Source: an uncultured bacterium
GTDB lineage: Bacteria > Verrucomicrobiota > Kiritimatiellia > RFP12 > UBA1067
Direction: 5' to 3'
DNA: 34,787 nucleotides
Assembly (NCBI GenBank): GCA_902803135.1
Contig: CADCPA010000270.1
Location: forward strand, 1-34,787
Shown here piece after piece: positions 16,373 through 25,748 of the stretch. Within the stretch, counting starts at the first letter, position 1, and each line of letters starts with the position of its first letter. Below the pieces are notes generated by a model. That model worked only from the letters and a program-made list of their open reading frames with translations, had not been told where the DNA came from and did no database searches. A program made the position numbers and the translations under genes.

Positions 16373-18868
16373 TTACTTTGTCGCGTGGGCGGTCCAGCCG
16401 CCGCCCGTGCGCATGCGGATGCGCAGCGGCTTCGAGACGTCGTGCTTGACCGTGCGGTGGATGTAGTGCTCGGCATTGAAGACGACGTCGAGGTCGTCCT
16501 CGAACACGTCAAACGTCCACACGCCCGAGCCGAGGCAGGAGACATCGAGATCGATCATACGCTCATCCCAATCGGTCACGCCGCCGATCCACCAGTCCCT
16601 CCCCTTGCGGCGCGCAACGACGGCGTACTTGCCGACTTCGCCCGCGAGACCGACCGTGTCGTCCCACGTCGTCGGCACGGCCGCGAGGAACTTCGTCGAT
16701 TCGGCATTGCGGCGGTAGAGGCTCGGGCTGTCGCAGAGCATCTGCAGCGGACCGTCGAAGAGCGTGAAGAGCGCGAGCTGGTGCGCGCGCGTGCCCATCG
16801 AGCCCGGACGCGACCAGTGCATGCGCTCGAGCATGCGCGAACGGTTGAGCATGGCGCCCGGCGTGTAGTCGAGCGGACCCGCCACCATGCGCGTGAACGG
16901 AATCTGGCAATCGTTACGCGGAAAGTCGCCGTTCGGACCGCCCTTGAGCTGTTCGAGTCCGTACACGCCTTCATAGTTCACGATGTTCGGCAGCATGCGG
17001 CTCATGCCCGTGGGTTTGTGCATGCCATGGTAGTCGATGAGAAGCTTGTACTTCGCCGCGATGCGTGCAGTCTCTTCGAGGTACACCTCGACCTCCGCAT
17101 CGTCGCGCTCCATGAAGTCGATCTTGAGGCCCTTGACGCCCATCTTCGCGAAGCGGGCGCAGAGTTCCTCCTGGCGGTTCCAGAGCTTGCTCCACGCCGC
17201 CCAGAGGATGATGCCCACGTTCCTGACCTTGCCGTAGGCGATGAGCTCCTCGAGGTTGAGGTCGGGGTTGATCTCGTCGAGGTTCAGATGGCGGCTCCAG
17301 CCCTCGTCCATGATGATGTAGGGAATGCCGTTTTCGGACGCGAAGTCGATGTAGTTCCTGTACGTCGGCATGTTGATGCCCGGCTTGAAGTCGACATCCG
17401 TCAGACGCCAATCGTTCCACCAGTCCCACGCGACGAGGCCGGGCTTGATCCACGACGTGTCCTTCAGTTCGTTTGGCGTGGAGAGCGCCCACACGAGGTC
17501 GTTCGCCATGAGGTCGGCCGCCTTCCCCGCCATCGCGAAGACGCGCCACGGAAACGTACGTGCGCCCGTTCCCTTCACCAGGAAATCTTCGCGCTCGCGC
17601 ACCGGACGGTAGCGGCCTTCTTCGCGCGTGCCCTTCGCCGTCGGCGCACGGGCCATCCAGGCGGAGAGCACCTCGGGGTCGTCGTCGTAGCGTCCGAACG
17701 ACCAGCCCGAGTAGTTGCGCAGATCGGCTTCGGTCACGCAGAGCGTGCCGTTCGCATAGGAAGCCGTCAGCGGCAGCAGCACGAGGCGGCCGAAGTTGCC
17801 CGGCACGTCCTTCACCGTGCCGTTGCGGTAGATCGTCTCCCAGCCGTTCTGGTGGGGATCGGACGGCGGACGGCCACCCGTGAGACCGTAGCAGATCGGC
17901 GTAGCCGCGGGAAACGTGATGCTCGCCGTTTCGTGCACGACGGTCAGCTCCTGTTCCGGGGCCACGGTGAAGCGGTATGCGACACCGTCGTTGCGCGCGA
18001 CCACGTCGAGCGCCCAGCCTTTGAAGGCGAGGACGGCCTTGTTGCCCTCGTTCGAAACCTTTGCCTTCTTGTAGACGGGCGCATCGATCTCGCCCTTGAG
18101 CGCCTGGCGCGTCGCCTTGTAGCCGAGACCCGCGCCGCCGAGAAGACCGTACTCGCGCGTTTCCAGCGCGAGCGGCGTCGGCTTCACCCACGTCACGCCG
18201 TCGCGCAGCACTTCGTACGCGAGAACCGGCTCCGTGCCGATGCGGATGACATTGTGTCCGTCCGGCGACGTCACCGCGGTGACCTGTCCGCCCAACTTGC
18301 CGTTGAAGTTCCGGGGCATGAACACGCCCTTCTTCTCGACCTTGAACGGATTGACCGTCGCGATCTTCGCGCCGTCCGCGACCACGATGTAGGCGTCGCA
18401 CCAGTCCGCATGGTCCGCATTGATGCCGTCGCCGCCGTCGTCCACAATCAGCGTAAGACGCTTCGCCCCCTTCAGCGGCACCTCGATCGTCTTCGCCTTG
18501 TCGCCGCGCCGGATAACGCCCGTGGCGGCGACGGTCTTGCCATCCGCCTGCACCTTGAACGAAACCGTGCCGCGCATGTGGTTGTCGGGTTCTTCGTCGT
18601 CCACGCCCACCGCAGCCACGAACTTCACGGCCTGGCCGCCGAGATCGATGTCCATGCGGCTCACGGCATGCACGCCGATGCCGTTCTGATACGGCTGCCC
18701 GCCGACCGAAAGCGTGTGGTCCTCACACGAACGACGTGCACGGACCTGTCCGAACCCCGTGATCACGGGCCCCAGGTCGAGCGAATCGATCCACACCTTC
18801 GTTTCGGCGCCAACCGAAAGCGACGCCGCGAGCGCCAACACGCCCACCGTCAAATGACATCTTTTCAT
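16373..18868 (-). CDS. NPCBM-GH97 glycoside hydrolase, probably alpha-galactosidase type
   Basis: This 831-residue exported protein has a signal peptide (MKRCHLTVGVLALAASLSVGA), an NPCBM carbohydrate-binding domain (about 24-165, with GQPYQNGIGVHAVSRMDIDL and the WCDAYIVVADG strand) and a GH97 domain (about 180-830). GH97 hallmarks are AWDWWNDWRL (480-489), PYIIMDEGW (516-524), LKIDFMERDD (581-590) and NYEGVYGLE (631-639). In GH97, retaining alpha-galactosidases have an Asp nucleophile in this DFM position while inverting alpha-glucosidases lack it, so D584 suggests the retaining group; E633 is a candidate acid/base. These subgroup calls are inference. No Shine-Dalgarno sequence precedes the ATG; the promoter abuts it. 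Neighbours are the PL11 fusion upstream and GH78 downstream. Confidence 0.9.
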   Translation of the reverse strand: MKRCHLTVGVLALAASLSVGAETKVWIDSLDLGPVITGFGQVRARRSCEDHTLSVGGQPYQNGIGVHAVSRMDIDLGGQAVKFVAAVGVDDEEPDNHMRGTVSFKVQADGKTVAATGVIRRGDKAKTIEVPLKGAKRLTLIVDDGGDGINADHADWCDAYIVVADGAKIATVNPFKVEKKGVFMPRNFNGKLGGQVTAVTSPDGHNVIRIGTEPVLAYEVLRDGVTWVKPTPLALETREYGLLGGAGLGYKATRQALKGEIDAPVYKKAKVSNEGNKAVLAFKGWALDVVARNDGVAYRFTVAPEQELTVVHETASITFPAATPICYGLTGGRPPSDPHQNGWETIYRNGTVKDVPGNFGRLVLLPLTASYANGTLCVTEADLRNYSGWSFGRYDDDPEVLSAWMARAPTAKGTREEGRYRPVREREDFLVKGTGARTFPWRVFAMAGKAADLMANDLVWALSTPNELKDTSWIKPGLVAWDWWNDWRLTDVDFKPGINMPTYRNYIDFASENGIPYIIMDEGWSRHLNLDEINPDLNLEELIAYGKVRNVGIILWAAWSKLWNRQEELCARFAKMGVKGLKIDFMERDDAEVEVYLEETARIAAKYKLLIDYHGMHKPTGMSRMLPNIVNYEGVYGLEQLKGGPNGDFPRNDCQIPFTRMVAGPLDYTPGAMLNRSRMLERMHWSRPGSMGTRAHQLALFTLFDGPLQMLCDSPSLYRRNAESTKFLAAVPTTWDDTVGLAGEVGKYAVVARRKGRDWWIGGVTDWDERMIDLDVSCLGSGVWTFDVFEDDLDVVFNAEHYIHRTVKHDVSKPLRIRMRTGGGWTAHATK

Positions 18869-18874
18869 GACAGT

Positions 18875-18903
18875 ATGATAGCAGAAAACGCCCCGCGTGT
18901 GAA
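18875..18903 (-). promoter_or_regulatory. Promoter placed for a leaderless GH97 mRNA
   Basis: On the minus strand TTCACA (18898-18903, five of six bases of TTGACA), a 17-base spacer, an extended TGC and TATCAT (18875-18880, five of six of TATAAT) form a strong promoter. Six bases separate the -10 from the ATG at 18868, so the usual start point is the A of the start codon. Confidence 0.62.
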
Positions 18904-18930
18904 GTCCCCGATGGCGTGGACGGGAATGTC

Positions 18931-21900
18931 CTAGAGCACAAACGGCTGTCGAACGATCAGCGGCGCTGCGCCCTCCCGCTTCAACTCGGCCGCCATGTCG
19001 TAACGCCCCTTGGGGTTCGGCGGACGGCGGATCTTCAGCGTCTTCGTCCAGAGTCCGCCCGGCGGCAGATCGATCTCAACCGAGCCCAGCTTCACGGACC
19101 ACTCGGGCGGCATCTGCGTGATCGCGAGCGTGCCCCGCAGCGGCCGGTCGAGCGGTGCCACGACGTCGAGGACAAGTTCGCGCGCGTTTTCACTCAACCG
19201 CACGGAGACGTTCGGATCGCGGGCACTCGGCACGTAGGTGAGAATCGGCTGCTGGTCGTAGCCGCTCGTCCACATTGTGATGCGCGACCGGTACGAGCTG
19301 TCGCACATCAGCGACAGACGGCGGTCCATGGCGGGGATGTCCGTCGTGTAGATGCGGATCTCGCCCTTCCCGCCGGCGATGAACTCCTCACGCCAGTCGC
19401 CGAAGAGATCGGCGACGAGCATCGGATTTGGCAGCCGCGCCGTCACGCGCGCCCCTTCGTGGTCCTTCAGTCCGCTGCGGAACAGTTCACGCTGGAGGTC
19501 GGCATCCCAGTAGGCGTTGCGCACGCCCTGCCCGTAGCCGTAGACGCAGTTCGTATGGGAACTCAGCAACGTGCCATTCGCGGCGAAGAACCAGCGGTTG
19601 TCGCTCTGCGGATGCGTCTTCTCCTTCGTGCTGCCGGACTGATCGACTTCCTGTCCGTAGATTTCAAGCCCGGCATGGCGCGGGTCGATGTCCGCGCAAA
19701 TGCCGCAGCTGTGCACGTGGTGCGTCGGCTCCTTCAGCTGCCAGATGTCTTCACCCGTCACGGGATCCGTCAAAAGCAGACCGCCGCCCTGACGTTGCCG
19801 CGTCTCATAGATGAAAGCGAGTTCCATGCCCGGACGTTCCGGATCGATGTCCCCATAGTAGTGCGCGTCGGAGTGGCCGCGCTCGTTGCACCAGAGCACC
19901 GTGCCGTCATGGTCGAGCGTGAGGGAGCCGATCAGCACCTCGTCGCAACCGTCGCCGTCCACATCTTCACAGAGGCACGCATGGTCGCCCTGCCCCTTGA
20001 AGCGTTGCGGCATGAACTCGTTGTTGAACCGCCAGACGCGTTCCAGCGCGGCGTCCTGGCCCTCCGGCAATCCATCCTTCGCGACAAGACGGTAGGCGTC
20101 GACGATCATCTTGCCGTACGTGCCACGTTCCATGATGACGCAGGGCGGTTGACCGCCTCGACGTGCGAGGGCCAGCTGGTTGCGCGAATTGTAGTGGTTG
20201 TAGTCCTCGACGGGATCCGGCGATGCACGCGGAATCCACGGCACCTGCGCGCGGATGCGCCCCGTCAATCCGTCAAACACGGTGAGGTGTTCCGGACCGT
20301 CGTTCACGCGCCCGTCGGCGTCGCGGTAGTCGGGCGACAACGGCGCAGTCTTCGCAATCACCTCCGCCTTGCCGTCGCCGTCGAGGTCCGCGACAAGATA
20401 CGGCGCATACCACGTCCCCATCTCGATGTTCCAGCCCAGATCCTTCCGCCACAGCATCTTGCCCGATGAATCGTACGCCGTGAGCTTGTAGGTGTCCGTC
20501 GCCCGTTTCCACACGAGGTCCCACGGATCGGTGCCGCCCGCCGGGGTCCGCACGACATAATCGTACAGGCCGTCGCCGTCAAGATCGCCCACGCCGACGG
20601 CGGATACCGTCTCATTCGTGTCCGCCAGCGGCAGGCGAATGAAAGGTGCCGCCGGATCCACCTCGCAACGGACGGGTGTAAAGTGCGCGCCGTCGAGGGA
20701 ATACTCGGCCGTAAGGTCCGTGTAGCCGTCGAGGAAGAAGTCGCTCGTCTGCACAATCGGCGCGGCGTTGAGTTTCTCCACCTTCCCGTTCGCACGACGC
20801 CAGAGGGTGAAGCCCAAATCCGTCGCATCCGACGGCAGCATCCGCCAGCTCACCTGCGTACCCTGCGCGTTGACGCACGCCACCAGCGCACGATTGTTCG
20901 TGAAGCAAGGTGCGTCAGCCGTCTCACGACCGCCCGGGCGTTTGTCTGCATGCACGGCGAGCTTGTATGCAAGCTGCAGCGTCTCGCCCTTCTTGAGCGT
21001 GAGCGGCGCCGTATGAACCGGGCACGGATTGATCATCCGCTTGTCCGGCCACAGATAGAACTTGCCGGTGTCCGGTCCGACAAGCTGGGTGAAGGTCACA
21101 CCCTCGCCGCACTCCCGATCGGTGAAATCGAGGAACTTCGTCTCGACACCCGTACAAGCCGCCGGCGTCGTGCCGCCCGCAAACCCGCGCACGTCGAGCG
21201 CCTTCGCCGTCGTCGTGTCGAGTCGCAGCGTCATGCCCGCATAGCCGCCGCCCCACTTGCCGGTCTTCGGGTCGCCGTGCGGCGGTGTGCGGTCAAGCGT
21301 CACGTCCGCCAACGCCGTGAACGTATGGCGCGTCGTGATGATGTAGCCGCCGTTCGGATCCGGCGGATCGACGGTGATGCGACGCGATTCCGCGAGCACG
21401 GGTTTCTCGCCGCGCGGACCGTACTCGAGTTCCGCCTGGACGACGCAGTCGAGTCCGTCGAGGCGGACGTCCTTCTTCACCAGCCGCGTCGCGCCTGCCG
21501 GCTCGGCACCCGTGCGCTTTTCGTCGGCCGGCTCCCAGTAGTTGACGCCGTTGATGAACTTCCAGGAGAACCAGTAGCCGAGATGCCACACATGGTCTTT
21601 CGGACGTAGATCCGTCAGCGGACGTCCCGACGGCAGGGCGAGCGGATGGAAGAAGGGACGTCCCTCAGGATTGTCCAGCTCGAGATTCCACAGCGTCTTC
21701 CCGTCGCGGAGCATTCTCACGCCCGTCGCCGTGCGCGTCAGCTGTGAGCGGCGGAAGATGGAGATGGCTTCGTCCGTACGCCGGCACTTCGGTTCACGTG
21801 TAATCAGCTCGTCGAGAATCGCGCCGATCGTGTGGCACGGGTACTTGTGGCGCTCACGCGTCACCGCCGCCTTCAGCAGGTTGAATCTGCCTTGCGGATC

Positions 21901-22833
21901 CGGCACCCATTCAGTTGTGCCGTCGTCCGTCAGCGTGAATGCCCCGCGTTCGGATTCAAAGAACCGCGACGGCCCGTAAACCGCCGCCAGCACCGTCACC
22001 TCGTCCCAGGAGCAGCGTCCGCCGACCTCCTTCTCCTCGGTCTTGCCCGCAAGGACGTCCGCCCGGCGCGGCAGCGCCCACGCGAAGATGTCGTGCACGG
22101 GATTTCTGTAGCCGTAGCTGCGCTCCGCAACCGTCCGGCCCGAATAGATGTCGTTGCCGAGCTCGCACGGCGTCACGACGACGTAGGTCGGCCATTTCGC
22201 GAAGGCGATCTTCGCGGATTCCGCATCATGCAGCACGTTGTACGTGCGTCCCTTCGCCTCCTGTCCCGCCATGACATGCCAGGTCTTGACCTTCTTCGCC
22301 ACGAGATCGCGTCCCGGGAGCGGCGAATACTGGTCGCCCGGCGTCTCCAGAAGACGGCGGATGTTCGTGAGAAAGCCCACGCTGCAGAAGACGACGCTCT
22401 TGTCCGGCGCGGACGCCAACGCCTTGCGGTAGACCTCGTTCGCGTCGGGCGCGTCGTTGGAATTCGGATGCTTGACCCAGTCGGCGTACTCGCGCGCCAG
22501 CCGCGTGTACTTCTGATGCCAGCGGCGCGTCGGATCGCCGCCGGGCACGCCGACGACGCCGAGGTTCTTCGCGCACCCCACGGGAATGTCGGGGCGCCCG
22601 TAGTAGGCGTTTACGATTTCGACCGCGGCGACAGACTGGTTGTCCCGCGTGCAGGAGGCCATCGCGAGGATCTCGCACCTGCCTTCGTCCGCCAGCGCAT
22701 GCAGCGTCGCGAGCGCGCCGACATCGTCGTAGTCCTCGACCATGTCGGTATCGAAGACGACCTTCGGCACGGCGGCGGCGGCCGCCAGCGCCGCGCCCGT
22801 GGCAACCATGAACAGCCAGTTCTTCAGATTCAC
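18931..22833 (-). CDS. Fusion of nucleoside-hydrolase-like, PmoA-like (DUF6807) and PL11 rhamnogalacturonan lyase domains
   Basis: This 1300-residue exported protein joins three enzyme-type modules in one uninterrupted frame. Residues about 23-350 resemble inosine-uridine nucleoside hydrolases: KVVFDTDMVEDYDDVGAL carries the Asp cluster. Residues about 365-635 resemble the DUF6807/'methane oxygenase PmoA' family: NPEGRPFFHPLALP, DHVWHLGYWFSWKFINGVNY. Despite the name, that family is not methane monooxygenase. Residues about 645-1300 form a PL11 rhamnogalacturonan lyase propeller with VSWRML, DLDGDGLYDY and DLDGDGKAEVI calcium loops, HYNSRNQLA and GDHACLCEDVDGDG. PL11 cuts the rhamnogalacturonan I backbone by beta-elimination. 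I chose GTG at 22833 because GAGGA lies five bases before it and the signal peptide MNLKNWLFMVATGAALAAAAA then starts cleanly; an ATG frame extends to 22866. Confidence 0.87.
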   Translation of the reverse strand: MNLKNWLFMVATGAALAAAAAVPKVVFDTDMVEDYDDVGALATLHALADEGRCEILAMASCTRDNQSVAAVEIVNAYYGRPDIPVGCAKNLGVVGVPGGDPTRRWHQKYTRLAREYADWVKHPNSNDAPDANEVYRKALASAPDKSVVFCSVGFLTNIRRLLETPGDQYSPLPGRDLVAKKVKTWHVMAGQEAKGRTYNVLHDAESAKIAFAKWPTYVVVTPCELGNDIYSGRTVAERSYGYRNPVHDIFAWALPRRADVLAGKTEEKEVGGRCSWDEVTVLAAVYGPSRFFESERGAFTLTDDGTTEWVPDPQGRFNLLKAAVTRERHKYPCHTIGAILDELITREPKCRRTDEAISIFRRSQLTRTATGVRMLRDGKTLWNLELDNPEGRPFFHPLALPSGRPLTDLRPKDHVWHLGYWFSWKFINGVNYWEPADEKRTGAEPAGATRLVKKDVRLDGLDCVVQAELEYGPRGEKPVLAESRRITVDPPDPNGGYIITTRHTFTALADVTLDRTPPHGDPKTGKWGGGYAGMTLRLDTTTAKALDVRGFAGGTTPAACTGVETKFLDFTDRECGEGVTFTQLVGPDTGKFYLWPDKRMINPCPVHTAPLTLKKGETLQLAYKLAVHADKRPGGRETADAPCFTNNRALVACVNAQGTQVSWRMLPSDATDLGFTLWRRANGKVEKLNAAPIVQTSDFFLDGYTDLTAEYSLDGAHFTPVRCEVDPAAPFIRLPLADTNETVSAVGVGDLDGDGLYDYVVRTPAGGTDPWDLVWKRATDTYKLTAYDSSGKMLWRKDLGWNIEMGTWYAPYLVADLDGDGKAEVIAKTAPLSPDYRDADGRVNDGPEHLTVFDGLTGRIRAQVPWIPRASPDPVEDYNHYNSRNQLALARRGGQPPCVIMERGTYGKMIVDAYRLVAKDGLPEGQDAALERVWRFNNEFMPQRFKGQGDHACLCEDVDGDGCDEVLIGSLTLDHDGTVLWCNERGHSDAHYYGDIDPERPGMELAFIYETRQRQGGGLLLTDPVTGEDIWQLKEPTHHVHSCGICADIDPRHAGLEIYGQEVDQSGSTKEKTHPQSDNRWFFAANGTLLSSHTNCVYGYGQGVRNAYWDADLQRELFRSGLKDHEGARVTARLPNPMLVADLFGDWREEFIAGGKGEIRIYTTDIPAMDRRLSLMCDSSYRSRITMWTSGYDQQPILTYVPSARDPNVSVRLSENARELVLDVVAPLDRPLRGTLAITQMPPEWSVKLGSVEIDLPPGGLWTKTLKIRRPPNPKGRYDMAAELKREGAAPLIVRQPFVL

Positions 22834-22899
22834 CGTTTTCCTCGCTCCCATCGACCGCAAGTCCAATCAAACATTCGCCGATTGAGACATCAAGCGCTT

Positions 22900-25731
22900 T
22901 CAGTCGACGAGTTCGAAAGTCGAATCATAGCGGAAGTTGCCGACCTTCGGCGTCGTGACCTTCGCCCGCCCCGATATGCGCAGGTACGAGCCTGCTTCCG
23001 TGAAGGATTCGAACGACACGCCATCCGCGCGGTCGTTGCCCGGACGCTTGAACCAGGTCGCGCGCGCCGCGAAGTCGGCGGAGCCGTCGTTCTCGACCAC
23101 ATTCACAAAACCATCCGGCATCTGCACGAGATAGGCGCCCGGACGGCTCATGGACCGGATCGAGACGCCCTTCGCATCCGCCAGCCCCGGTTCAAACTCC
23201 CAGTACGCGTCGCCCATCACCTTCGCATTGCAATCGGAAACCACGTGGACCTCCTCGCGTTTCGCCTTTCGGCCCTGGGCATCCACGAACTCGACCCGTT
23301 CGTCGCGCGTCACGAGGAACTTGACCGGACCATGAATCCACCGGATGCGCTGGGCGGGATTCGAGACCTTCAGTCGGGTCACGGCCGACGGACGGGCGTT
23401 CTTCGCATACACGCCCAGCTTGCCGACCGGCAGCTGCGCGTCGCGCAGCGTCACGCAGACGCCGCCGACCGTCAGGCCGAGCGTCGAACCGAACGCCGTG
23501 ACCTTGCACGGCACCGCGCCCTTCACGGCAATCTTCTTCTCCGCCGACGGGGGCCTGTCCCCGAATATCGGACCAAATCCGCGAATCAACGCCGTCCCGT
23601 CGCCGCGCAGGCCGAGATAGTAGCCGCCTTCGTCGGAAACGCGCACCGCCACGCCCGCTTCGCCGTCTGCCTGTTCCGGTACGGACACCGTCGCCGTGAT
23701 CACCGCCGCCGCGACATTCGGCGCCGAGCCGTCCGCCGTTTCCGCAAAGACGACGGACTCCTTCCCGCCACCCGTCGTCGAGCGCTGCTTCGGCGGCAAC
23801 GCCAGACCGGCGTTGGCGGAAACGACCGACTTCAAGTTCTTCGACGCCTTGATGATCCGGTCGTGCGCGGCCTTCATCATCTTGGGATCGAACTTGAGCA
23901 CCTTGCGGTCGTAGGTGTAGATGCCGTTCGTTTCGCCCTCCACGTCGGTGATCTGCGTGTACATCGACGCGCTCAACCCCGGGAAGTAGAGCAGATTGTA
24001 GATTTCATCCTGCATCTCGCGGTAGCGGCGCCCCAGCATGTCGACATCCTTGTTCGCCTCGCCGTAGGCCCAGCCGCCGCGCTTAAACCACGTGTGGTCC
24101 TTGACGTTGAGGCCGGCGCCGCCGTATTCGCCAAGCGCCTGGATCGTCGGAGGAACCTCGGCGCCGCCCACCAGCACGGGGTACGGACTGGATGACGGTC
24201 CGGGATAGATGTGGATGTCGTAGACGTCGCCCGACGCATGTTCGTTGGGCAGGCCCGTCGAGTCGTTGACGAGGCGGGTCGGATCGTAGGCGCTCAGCCA
24301 GTCGGAAAGGCGCTTCACCTCGGGACGCTCGTAGATCGCCCAGCCCTCGTTGAAGAGAATCCAGCAGACCACCGACGGCGCGGAGATGTGCGTATCGACC
24401 ATCGCCTTGAGCTCGCGCTCGAAAGCCGCCTTCTCCGCGGCGTTCGGGCGGAACCCGATGTCGCGGTCCTGCCCCCACTCGCGACGCTGTTCGTGCGTAT
24501 GCATGCAGGGCATGTCCTGCCACACGAGCATGCCGATCTTGTCGCACCAGTAGAACCAGCGGCGCGGCTCGACCTTGATGTGCTTGCGGATGAGATTGAA
24601 GCCGAGCTCCTTATGCGCGACGATGTCGCTCTTCAGCGCCTCGTCCGTCGGCGCGCGCAGATTGCCGTCCGGCCAATAGCCCTGGTCGAGCGTACCGAGC
24701 TGGAAGACGAACTCGCCGTTGATCGTGGGACGCCACACGCCGTCGATCTGCTTCAGGCCCACGTCGCGCAGACCGAAATAGCTCGTGATCCTGTCGACAA
24801 TCCGGCCGCGATCCGACAGGGTCAGCTCGAGATCGTAGAGGAACGGCGTGTCGGGCGTCCACGGCTTCGCATCCGGAATCGCCAGGCGAAACTCGCGGTT
24901 GACCACGCCATTGCCCGTCGCCACCGGCTTCCCGCCGTCCCGCGCCACTGCCGTCACGGTCTGGAACTTCTCCGGCGCTTCGACGAGGATGCCCACCCAC
25001 CCCTCGGCGAAATGCGGCGTGAGCTTGAGACGCGTCGCCGCGGCTTCGTCCACCGGTTCAAGCCACACGGTCTGCCAAATGCCGCTGTTCGGCGTGTACC
25101 AATAGCCCTCGGGCTTGTTCCGCTGCTTGCCGACAGGCTGCGTGCCGTTGTCCGTCGGATCGTAGACGGAGACGATCAGCTCGTTCTCGCCGTCCTTCAG
25201 CGCCTTCGTCACGTCGAACCAGAAGGGGTCATAGCCGCCGTCGTGCCGGCCGACGCTCTTGCCGTTGACGTAGGCTTCGCACCGCCAGTCGACAGCCTCG
25301 AAGTTCAGGCGCACATGGCGGCCCTTCCAGCTCTTCGGCAGGGCAAAGGTGCGGCGATACTTCATGTACTCCATCCGCTCCATGATGCCCGACAGCGCGC
25401 TCTCGACGGGATACGGCACGAGAATCTCGCGCGGCAGCTTACGTCCGGGCTCCACGGCCTTGAAGACGGATTCGTCCATGCCCTTCCAGTCGCAGGTCGG
25501 TACGCGGTTCGTCACGCCCGTCGTCCCGTCGAACTCCCAGACGCCGTTGAGGTTCAGCCATTCCGCGCGCACCAGCTGCGGACGCGGATACTCCGGCAGC
25601 ACGTTCTCCGCCGTCACGTCGTCCGCCCACTTGGTCATGATCGGCGCAGACTTCTTCTCCCACGCCAATCCGTTCACGACCGTCGCCGCCGCCAACGCCG
25701 CGGCCATCCATCCACCCATCTTCATCTTCAT
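22900..25731 (-). CDS. GH2 glycoside hydrolase with LamG-like and CBM42-like C-terminal domains
   Basis: This 943-residue exported protein starts with MKMKMGGWMAAALAAATVVNG. The GH2 sugar-binding sandwich (about 45-225) has LNLNGVWEF and VDWRCEAYVNGKSVGRHDGG. An Ig-like sandwich and a TIM barrel (about 320-620) follow. E462 in LFNEGW is the likely acid/base and E535 in ALGEYGG the likely nucleophile. GH2 includes beta-galactosidases, beta-glucuronidases and arabinosidases; I cannot choose. Residues about 655-790 look like a concanavalin-type sandwich. Residues about 845-943 have two AbfB-type repeats, GVSIRSMSRPGAYLV and GVSFESFTEAGSYLR, with matching ATWFKRPG and STFELVD, as in CBM42 arabinofuranose binders. 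ATG 25731 has AAAGGGG upstream; an extension to 25884 is spurious. Confidence 0.88.
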   Translation of the reverse strand: MKMKMGGWMAAALAAATVVNGLAWEKKSAPIMTKWADDVTAENVLPEYPRPQLVRAEWLNLNGVWEFDGTTGVTNRVPTCDWKGMDESVFKAVEPGRKLPREILVPYPVESALSGIMERMEYMKYRRTFALPKSWKGRHVRLNFEAVDWRCEAYVNGKSVGRHDGGYDPFWFDVTKALKDGENELIVSVYDPTDNGTQPVGKQRNKPEGYWYTPNSGIWQTVWLEPVDEAAATRLKLTPHFAEGWVGILVEAPEKFQTVTAVARDGGKPVATGNGVVNREFRLAIPDAKPWTPDTPFLYDLELTLSDRGRIVDRITSYFGLRDVGLKQIDGVWRPTINGEFVFQLGTLDQGYWPDGNLRAPTDEALKSDIVAHKELGFNLIRKHIKVEPRRWFYWCDKIGMLVWQDMPCMHTHEQRREWGQDRDIGFRPNAAEKAAFERELKAMVDTHISAPSVVCWILFNEGWAIYERPEVKRLSDWLSAYDPTRLVNDSTGLPNEHASGDVYDIHIYPGPSSSPYPVLVGGAEVPPTIQALGEYGGAGLNVKDHTWFKRGGWAYGEANKDVDMLGRRYREMQDEIYNLLYFPGLSASMYTQITDVEGETNGIYTYDRKVLKFDPKMMKAAHDRIIKASKNLKSVVSANAGLALPPKQRSTTGGGKESVVFAETADGSAPNVAAAVITATVSVPEQADGEAGVAVRVSDEGGYYLGLRGDGTALIRGFGPIFGDRPPSAEKKIAVKGAVPCKVTAFGSTLGLTVGGVCVTLRDAQLPVGKLGVYAKNARPSAVTRLKVSNPAQRIRWIHGPVKFLVTRDERVEFVDAQGRKAKREEVHVVSDCNAKVMGDAYWEFEPGLADAKGVSIRSMSRPGAYLVQMPDGFVNVVENDGSADFAARATWFKRPGNDRADGVSFESFTEAGSYLRISGRAKVTTPKVGNFRYDSTFELVD

Positions 25732-25748
25732 TCCTATCCCCTTTCGAC

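Noticed and set aside
16331-18934. Plus-strand open frame of 867 codons opposite GH97
   Set aside because: Shadow of a clear GH97 gene, with no family features.
20930-21780. Reading the middle domain of the fusion as a methane monooxygenase subunit
   Set aside because: The family label PmoA-like refers to DUF6807; the protein is soluble, secreted and lacks the membrane segments of particulate methane monooxygenase.
21832-24195. Plus-strand open frame spanning the junction of the PL11 fusion and GH2 genes
   Set aside because: It crosses two well-supported genes and their intergenic gap; composition is typical of antisense frames.
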